Positions 61,201 to 64,000 of a stretch of 64,000 bases of DNA are shown piece after piece; position 1 is the first letter of the stretch, and every line of letters starts with the position of its first letter. The position numbers and the translations under genes were made by a program. The stretch comes from Neelides folsomi (taxonomy: Eukaryota > Arthropoda > Collembola > Neelipleona > Neelidae), in assembly GCA_034687125.1 (NCBI GenBank), contig JAQGBZ010000085.1:62001-126000 (forward strand), written 5' to 3'. The notes below the pieces were generated by a model that made no database searches, had not been told where the DNA came from, and worked only from the letters and a program-made list of their open reading frames with translations.

Positions 61201-63836
61201 TTCTTTTAGCCAATCCATGCATTTATCTTTCTCAGCTTCAAATTCATGCCACTGGCTCAGTTTCAGTTCAAGTGATTTAATATTAGACCTGTGATTGAAC
61301 AACAGTTAGTAAAAAATACTTTTTAAATACAACTATATAGGTAATATTTTTATTAAATAGTAACCTGATTTCTGATTGCAATGATTCCCATTCTTGTTGA
61401 GTTGTGTCAATTTGTGCCCGAATGTTTGCATGTCCACTCTCGATTGTTCCAGGAATAACTTTGTTTCCGAAAGTGCGCATTTCATCTGCCCTGTATGCTT
61501 CTTCTGGAATAGAAACTTCTAGGTTCTAATTTGACACAAAAACAAATATTACAGTTCATTGCCATAATTAGTTTAATATTAAAATGTCTGTAAAAAGACT
61601 TACTTTGAGTCTCTCAAGGTTTGAATGCAAAACAATTCTTTCTTGATTTTCATCACACCAGAGTGAAAGAGTGTTGTGAGTTGAGTCAAACCATTCAGAA
61701 GTATCCTGAACTGCATTCATGTATTGTTGATGATTGCAAACAATGGCTTCATATTGTTCCACATACGCTTGAGACTTTTTGAGGAGAATTTCGTGTTTCT
61801 TTGCGAGCGACTCTGCCAATTTCACAGCGCTCTCTGAACCCTCTGGCAAATATCCCGCTTTGTCTTTAAGTTCAAACACAACTTGCTGATGGGAAAGAAT
61901 GTCATGATGAGCTGTTCTGTAGCGTTGCAATTGTGCTCGTTTTTCATCAAGAGTCGCCTTCAATACTAGTTCCGATTCAAGATTATTTTCCATTTCTTTC
62001 AGCCATTCATTCAACTTTTCTTTGCTCTCTTCGAATCCTGACCATCTCGTCATTTTAGTTTGGAGTTCTTTCTCGTTGAGAGATAGACCATCATACAGGG
62101 CATCAAATGCGATTTGAAGTTCCTGTAGTTGAGTTCGGAGTGTTTCGCGACCTTCTGGTCCTGTTGAGGCATAGATCTTTTCACCTGACTCAATGACTGT
62201 GTTGAGAACGGAAGCTTCTCTGCTTCGATCTTCAATTACATTCCTAATTTGCTTAAGTTGATTCTCCAATTCTGGTCTGCTTCCAGTTTGAGCTTTAAGC
62301 TTTTCGGCTCCCTTTTGTGCTTCTTTAAGCCATTCGGAGAAAGCATCGTATTTAATTTTGTGTGCTCTGTGATCTGTAAGAGCCTGGTCGCATTTTTTCA
62401 AAATTTCCTAAATAAAAATATATTGTTAATAAATTTTAATAGATGGGTATGCCTTTTTCAATTTTTTGCCACTTACTTTAGTCGTTGTTTGAACAGCTTG
62501 GAATCTTGAGGTAATTTGTTGAATGAAAGTTGTTAATCTTGTTTCTGCCGTGGTTTGAAGTTCTGAATTATTATCCAACTTGTCGAACTCTGCCTCGTTT
62601 TCTTTAATGTTTCGAAGAAGTGACTGAAAGTTAAATTAGTTTTTCTTTAGATTAGATAATCAAAGTCATATTTGCAACATAGAAAGTTAGGTTGTATTAT
62701 GCATTATTTTTCAGATGTTAAATGCATGAGCATTTCATACACTTAATAATTCTTGCTTTGAGGCAGGTACCTTAATTATGAATTATAAAGATTACAAATA
62801 AAAAGGGTACTGAGCAAGATTTCATGTCATTTCTCATTTCTCCAGCATTCTACTTTGATGGTTAAAAACAGTGGTAATATGACATTTTATTAACTTTTGG
62901 TATTAACATTAGAAAGGTAAGACAAAGAGACGAATGTTATTGGTTTTGCATTTATTTCTTAAGCTCTTTGTTTATTACTAATCAAAAATATTTTTTCATG
63001 CAATTGAGACGAATGGCAGACAATTGGACAGACTGACGAAAAGTCTTGAGTTTTTGTTGAAGAAGGAACCTTACTTGCTGTACGTTGTCAGCAAGGGAGA
63101 CAAAATCCTGGATGACTCGACTTCGCGAGTCAACTATCTTTGAAAAATCCTGTTCAAAATGTAGCAAAAAGTTGGCAAAAATTTAATTTTTATGTACATC
63201 TTACCAAAATAACTAATAAAAGCTGCATATTTTACAAAATTAACTATAAAATATATTTTAATTGAGGTATAAAAATAATTTATAAGCTTCAGTCAATGCT
63301 GTGTTTAAAAGTTTGGCCATGTATATTGCCAAATAATTGTAATTAGATTTCAATGCAGAAAATTTCTTCACCCTGCGCGTTCTTCAAAATAAAAAGCTTG
63401 AAATTGCCTTCAGCTTAAAATGTACAATTAACTAGATTGAATGTTTTGGGTATTTAATTTAAAAATCCTCTATTTTGACACATACATATATAACATGTAC
63501 CTATGTACTTTATGTACTCTTTATCGTAATTTCGTAAAAAAATATATCAGTATATAAAGATTGGTATATACAAAATCATTTACAAAAATGTACTATATGA
63601 GTTAAAATACGTAGTTAGATTCTACTAAGGACTTTCTTACCTGGTATTTCTCCAATTGGTCTTCTTTCTCTTCGAGGGTATTGCATGGTTGGTATGTTTT
63701 GAGCGCATTTTCAGATTCTGTGAGCCAAGTAACTAAACGTTCAAAGCCATCTTCATACTCGGACCATTGTTTTAATCGATCTTGCAATGCGTGTTTGACT
63801 TCTTGGAGAGAATTCACAACTTTTTCGTAGTCAAAT
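21987..63836 (-). CDS. SYNE1: Nesprin (SYNE1/Msp300-type) giant spectrin-repeat KASH protein, 3' part of gene
   Basis: Outer-nuclear-membrane LINC-complex protein linking SUN proteins to the cytoskeleton and positioning nuclei in muscle (known). Seen: 68 exons giving about 8,220 residues in one frame, ending in a KASH domain. Most exons encode helical spectrin-like repeats with spaced Trp. One 2,108-codon exon (32516-38839) is disordered. The actin-binding calponin-homology domains must be right of the window, so this is the C-terminal part. 58 of 67 introns are phase 0. Alternative 3' exons (45950-46057 and 39918-45806) branch after the exon ending at 46748. Exon coordinates are given in the two spectrin-block entries, the KASH entry and the exon A entry. 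Giant exons recall Drosophila Msp300; orthology to SYNE1 versus SYNE2 cannot be split in an invertebrate. Confidence 0.93.
22207..22773 (-). other. Intron before the KASH exon
   Basis: 567 bp of AT-rich sequence between exons 22774-22829 and 21987-22206. No further exon, repeat or RNA gene was recognised. Being the last intron, it decides KASH-plus versus truncated forms if it is retained. Confidence 0.6.
22774..32404 (-). CDS. SYNE1: Nesprin C-terminal spectrin-repeat block (24 exons)
   Basis: Cytoplasmic rod between giant exon A and the KASH domain. The translated exons are heptad-rich helices with the W-x(n)-L pattern of spectrin repeats. A Ser-rich linker (exons 23014-23322 and 22774-22829) precedes the membrane. 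Exon 24000-24180 contains [10 protein letters not shown] followed by [11 protein letters not shown]. Exons: 32192-32404, 31807-32106, 31403-31732, 31029-31232, 30863-30964, 30559-30723, 30212-30379, 28720-29283, 27921-28538, 27513-27836, 27117-27334, 26701-26992, 26476-26610, 26118-26263, 25835-26033, 25421-25678, 24978-25214, 24564-24896, 24284-24468, 24000-24180, 23670-23882, 23404-23538, 23014-23322, 22774-22829. Length and phase agree at every junction. Confidence 0.9.
29284..30211 (-). other. Largest intron of the KASH-proximal nesprin region
   Basis: 928 bp between exons 30212-30379 and 28720-29283 (both junctions phase 0), against a typical 60-200 bp nearby. The stretch 29880-30110 is less AT-rich than its surroundings. 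Short open frames on both strands show no family resemblance. It could hold an alternative promoter for short KASH isoforms, but nothing in it proves this. Confidence 0.4.
32516..38839 (-). CDS. SYNE1: Nesprin giant exon A: 2,108-codon disordered insert
   Basis: Single 6,324-bp exon open throughout, entered after an AATAG acceptor (GAG AAC CTT) and left through AAA|GTAAGC, both in phase 0. It therefore belongs to the KASH reading frame and could be skipped without a frameshift. About the first 1,780 residues are Ser/Glu/Lys/Pro-rich, with very few Cys or Trp, and look disordered. A basic cluster [10 protein letters not shown] is followed by [15 protein letters not shown] (around 38070-38195). 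Three lysine clusters of the GKKSKK type occur. The last ~330 residues return to helical coil and merge with the next spectrin exon. Function of the insert is unknown; elastic spacer or docking platform are possibilities. Confidence 0.88.
34547..34652 (-). repeat. Short A-K-[DE]-S-K peptide repeats in exon A
   Basis: The encoded peptide cycles through [19 protein letters not shown] and neighbouring [11 protein letters not shown], roughly a 4-5 residue period alternating Ala-Lys-acid-Ser. It is highly charged and probably helical or disordered. It arose by slippage-like duplication of a short unit. It is in frame, so it does not break the exon. Confidence 0.7.
38949..39401 (-). CDS. SYNE1: Two nesprin exons joining the upstream rod to exon A
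   Basis: Exons 39291-39401 (37 codons, [17 protein letters not shown]...) and 38949-39125 (59 codons, ending GNFRSNAM). Both begin and end in phase 0 with good acceptors (TTTTAATAG and GACTTTAG). For the KASH isoform, 39401 must be spliced directly to the exon ending at 46748, skipping 7.3 kb that contains exon B. Confidence 0.85.
39735..39740 (-). terminator. Poly(A) signal downstream of exon B
   Basis: AATAAA on the minus strand 178 nt past the exon B stop codon and before the next nesprin exon at 39401. It supports exon B being a 3'-terminal exon with a short 3' UTR. Confidence 0.55.
39918..45806 (-). CDS. Nesprin giant exon B: alternative terminal exon (1,962 codons) with a short-motif array
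   Basis: Open frame of 5,889 bp from a strong acceptor (TTCCCCCCTCTGTCTACTAG, then GCC at 45806) to TAA at 39918-39920. It is in phase 0 with the upstream exon ending at 46748. The first 30 residues ([20 protein letters not shown]...) are helical, like the rod. Then comes a Pro/Ser/Glu-rich disordered region with recurrent short motifs: SYAx[IV] at residues 54, 199, 332, 1263; HPTIPGL at 391 and 1310; acidic W-M-x-L at 722, 772, 1152, 1606; PAM2-like at 1372. No membrane span, so the product would lack KASH. An ATG at 45710 in good context (ACAATGGA) allows an internal start, so a nested gene is the alternative. I do not recognise the family. Confidence 0.75.
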   Translation of the reverse strand, partial: ALKKERESKIVRISQLVQALKQIDPHISITITMEFNLGLQPSPSEPRCSSAGSSYADIAFGRSSPLPPLPPSPTPSGTSIPEQQVALPLLPPPPRSSTRPPELKHFEHKPPRSHPREQREPKGKEGRSLKDQKKGMMSRSEQRSTMRPASASPRPEKRTAASSDSNLDSKILLPPRPNSAVPIPNVSVVVDSARNSPNSYAEVFFGRKSPSLGSTSESELLGQSIDSLPFQPEDSHVKKEGMNEEAEEEKSNVEVQDKQIQTDEESPELFLEEQCEGIQAQEFGVSENERGGNDKEDIFKEMGEFDPSASHSQVEVGIAEISPNIEQTSSKSYATILTTGIQLPSHIEDIKEIPKIVAAEIELELSETAFPKPRENIETVESSSKSQVFQHPTIPGLVLPIPGEEGRRSPRRSHKSKSKKDNENKAEKKEEIIESKTRRSKSAKEPEPFNPPNLELQSSITAPIVKDNAGGEEIIDSSTCLDTPIESEPKSDSKQKSGPSKKKKKKVKEEGNEAKEKPHSPTKRVAEENRDLLVKEATPLLVPPTPQPPKEESTRKKVRAKRKIKREVEKDEKLDFSPCPPPSNPCNQLPEQKIDGIGTEIQLVVGDMEVMEEPLPCIEDQVQIKLEESIPVCGENNAQIAQTLPEFKSVEKVEEKSNLGEKEEKEEKLNNICLLDGKDQVDPPSCDNLLATADKSQDVVIVPEAKEVPKLSLQLDSLSDSWMNILEDDNISFPEDDDEPTIITEVEVKCDSNTIPIVAVENKREYNTDDSWMDLMNETTLVLSDDEDEIRDENVIVKCEEKIESAPFAQEKRNDEIPPTSFQLNEDIAMAVDEIIKESVNELLNENPPKSPIIKEEEERSRENLPLNEPSTEVGKESELDSEISSGNIGVKGEIYEMGRKERNENFDQSLPEQKGEGGPNKPVGSIIPIVPLPEEPKEIYFINDDSANLLLYSVAEENWASFQGKGKSESEAKSSDVKEYQEEKSHKEEIGLLKSLKCGNLDAEELPFPLSSQILQFNEAESNYHNYIEAPKREQEQRISQTRVQASFEITEVQAFEEEIPYMEMETEDRISEERTTTTIPSSLLLKGKDEEAEENKNLPEPTSQITNTPHESAKDEQPNEILPLLSKEESIESKRAGECKSFQLPTDDSWMTLMGDESLVLPDDDEEENEPREISHQITPYNDPIPVIGKDINPQLEEKSLEEKIFQEPNPERNLAPEESSLSTINDDPMTCSKGENEEDLNKISSIISDGGSKPGPSVLSYASVLSKGISEEKEEQESGSSQPLEQFTDSLSTEHESEPPTRVISMHPTIPGLFLPEPPLVSGGKRKHKGKKKDTKDHNVGRAEVPLKKTPNISSSEDRKVEVEFKEEWNVEAPEFVPKNKGWNKDQFTKIIPPVKAQIAQEPSSPQRDINPNKETRIRLIEEGNKTINSSIGVLDDNKVEIFELKIEVEDSEKRKVEESTLAQLPSNDITLKRETPDQILEESKVVIGKVEEEVNIQDVSSNKEKFIENAENKNLMPMELIEEGKKCDVEETSHNVISEIPKDKGVLEINVKGLDKPLEVSSKELQGEVKETGDSKSEEIKKVETVEKPEMKLWSSEVDDAWFEMMEGADFEMTFSDDEDHCDNINQEDKVKTNQVCEIQTETQVSPQALTLTTTALTANNPNVTSHEREKHLLPEGGDTLEKEIESSIDERGKFDSGETNNLGTPSHPNVKLESNYNELPSGDERKEMNIEENLHESQANEEPSIKHVIEQKKVPQLLKTEKSEKPEEKLEKDENVVLMETDYFLIQMPHFHEAELRWQESESEKKPKEKEAKKVPGKQPPHPPPGSGDINKKKKDPDPKNDGGGSGKAGGSRSGVTELLLSSPITNWIDWSTYLSSEPPDQSQIQLTNIQKKPSIQDEGKEESKPLLALAGDEKKDICLKKIKVNFNSSLGVCNGFRLLSPFVYNNYYPNSFQPPT
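40936..43652 (-). repeat. Four acidic W-M-x-[LI] boxes (LIR-like) in exon B
   Basis: Copies at 43589-43652 (SDSWMNI), 43432-43505 (TDDSWMDLM), 42290-42365 (TDDSWMTLM) and 40936-41006 (VDDAWFEMM). Each is followed 6-13 residues later by an acidic run such as [10 protein letters not shown]. Shared pattern: [ST/V]-D/S-D-[SA]-W-[MF]-x-[LIM]-[LM]. Three copies satisfy the LC3-interacting-region core W-x-x-[LI] with acids and Ser in front. The reading frame was checked against the exon start for all four Trp codons. Confidence 0.8.
41664..41693 (-). other. PAM2-like poly(A)-binding-protein motif in exon B
   Basis: Encoded [10 protein letters not shown] (exon residues 1372-1381). PAM2 consensus is L-N-x-x-A-x-E-F-x-P; here N, A, E, F and P all fit and only the leading Leu is Trp. 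PAM2 peptides bind the MLLE domain of cytoplasmic poly(A)-binding protein. A weaker counterpart with F-N-P occurs after the first HPTIPGL box near 44454-44462. Confidence 0.6.
41841..44636 (-). repeat. Two HPTIPGLxLPxP boxes with following basic cluster in exon B
   Basis: [12 protein letters not shown] (44601-44636) and [13 protein letters not shown] (41841-41879), each followed within about 15 residues by a Lys/Arg cluster ([19 protein letters not shown]). Each is preceded by a SYA box 47-59 residues earlier. This argues for duplication of a larger SYA-HPTIPGL-basic module, whose two copies are 2.8 kb apart. Confidence 0.78.
41994..45647 (-). repeat. Four SYAx[IV] boxes in exon B
   Basis: SYADIAFGR (45621-45647), SYAEVFFGR (45186-45212), SYATILTTG (44787-44813) and SYASVLSKG (41994-42020), all in the exon frame. 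Consensus S-Y-A-x-[IV]-[AFL]-x-x-G. The first two share FGR-x-SP after the box. Spacing is irregular, so these are dispersed short motifs rather than a domain. Function unknown. Confidence 0.75.
45807..46747 (-). other. Nesprin branch-point intron, partly GC-rich
   Basis: Region between the exon ending at 46748 and exon B. The part 45811-46080 is much richer in G+C and CpG than the rest of the intron, with runs such as CGACGACGACC. It contains the small exon candidate 45950-46057. It could also serve as a promoter for a transcript starting with the exon B ATG at 45710. The remainder (46080-46747) is AT-rich and empty. Confidence 0.5.
45950..46057 (-). CDS. Candidate short alternative last exon of nesprin (35 codons plus stop)
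   Basis: Acceptor TCCTCTTCCTCTGTCGAG...CCAG followed by GCT GTG AAG GAG. The 35 codons ([20 protein letters not shown]...) look like the rod's helical coil and end in TGA at 45950-45952. It is in phase 0 with the exon ending at 46748, like exon B and exon 39291-39401. No good internal donor was found, so it would end the protein. No poly(A) signal was seen before exon B, which weakens the call. Confidence 0.4.
   Translation of the reverse strand, partial: AVKERLRVIQSKITARNERIKLLLLSDASAPLHTL
46748..63836 (-). CDS. SYNE1: Nesprin central spectrin-repeat block (40 exons)
   Basis: Long helical rod upstream of the alternative 3' ends. Repeats show the conserved Trp pattern (e.g. [24 protein letters not shown]). 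Exons: 63641-63836, 63075-63149, 62477-62623, 61604-62407, 61365-61525, 61126-61288, 60709-61029, 60291-60617, 59364-60149, 59080-59268, 58439-58984, 58026-58297, 56635-57791, 56226-56515, 55991-56143, 55741-55902, 55480-55662, 55263-55406, 54514-55173, 54263-54436, 54025-54141, 53573-53761, 52526-53455, 52186-52309, 51899-52098, 51461-51796, 51070-51354, 50322-50954, 49838-50173, 49484-49666, 49073-49347, 48805-48979, 48539-48652, 48254-48448, 47984-48163, 47788-47934, 47531-47689, 47246-47458, 46897-47046, 46748-46843. The first exon begins in mid-codon, so coding continues right of the window. Other spectrin-family genes are excluded by the in-frame KASH end. Confidence 0.9.
46844..46896 (-). 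other. 53-bp GC-AG intron
   Basis: Between exons 46897-47046 (ends CAA GAG) and 46748-46843 (begins GAA ATC GGG) the only frame-preserving donor reads GAG|GCAAGT, with an acceptor ACATATAG. A GC donor with otherwise perfect consensus is the usual form of GC-AG introns. Both exons are phase 0 and the joined peptide reads [13 protein letters not shown]. Confidence 0.75.
62624..63640 (-). other. Two larger nesprin introns
   Basis: Introns 62624-63074 (451 bp) and 63150-63640 (491 bp) flank a 75-bp exon (63075-63149). Both are AT-rich, and nothing beyond splice sites was recognised. The small phase-0 exon between them is a natural cassette candidate. Confidence 0.5.
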
Positions 63837-64000
63837 CTAAAAAACAGACGCAATTGCAAATAACATTTACTAATATTTAATTAAAATTTCTTTTCATTGC
63901 GTGGTTTGATAGATTGATTGAATTAGAGGCCGTTTACAATTAACCAAATTGGAATTATTTAAGGATAGTGAAGTTAAAATGGTGGAAAGAGGGAATTAAA

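Overview
The window is eukaryotic: AT-rich DNA carrying three intron-rich protein-coding genes, most introns being short (about 50-200 bp) with GT-AG ends. Gene content (BIRC6/Bruce, ATG2, and a giant nesprin with very large non-spectrin exons, as in Drosophila Msp300) points to an invertebrate animal, most likely an arthropod. The species cannot be fixed from the sequence. No bacterial, viral or CRISPR features, tRNA, rRNA or recognisable transposon were seen.

Layout. (1) 712-12718, minus strand: the N-terminal 2,870 codons of BIRC6/Bruce in 32 exons, with the BIR domain near the start. The gene runs off the left edge, so its C-terminal half, including the expected E2 (UBC) domain, is outside. 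Two of its introns carry copies of a ~100 bp repeat whose two hairpins are conserved, one with a compensatory base-pair change. (2) 12719-13875: a 1.16 kb head-to-head promoter interval shared by BIRC6 and ATG2. (3) 13876-21238, plus strand: a complete ATG2 gene in 17 exons, 1,984 aa, with N-terminal lipid-transfer tip, LIR motif, WIPI4-site region and C-terminal ATG2 domain. (4) 21987-63836, minus strand: the 3' part of a nesprin (SYNE1/Msp300) gene, tail to tail with ATG2. Sixty-eight exons encode about 8,220 aa of spectrin-like coils ending in a KASH domain. The calponin-homology start lies off the right edge.

Inside the nesprin gene lie two giant exons. Exon A (6.3 kb, 2,108 codons) is a Ser/Glu/Lys-rich disordered insert in the KASH reading frame. 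Exon B (5.9 kb, 1,962 codons plus stop) has a good acceptor in the right phase, its own stop and a poly(A) signal. It looks like an alternative last exon giving a KASH-less product, or less likely a nested gene. Exon B contains an apparently undescribed duplicated array of short linear motifs: four SYAx[IV] boxes, two HPTIPGL boxes, four acidic W-M-x-L boxes that resemble LC3-interacting regions, and one good PAM2 (poly(A)-binding-protein) motif. I regard this as the most novel signal in the window.

Common theme: BIRC6 and ATG2 both act on autophagy in animals and share a promoter here, and the nesprin exon B carries LIR-like motifs. The functional connection is inference. Exon boundaries were placed by hand from splice consensus and frame continuity. 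Every exon length agrees with the phase of its neighbours, but single boundaries may be off by a few bases.
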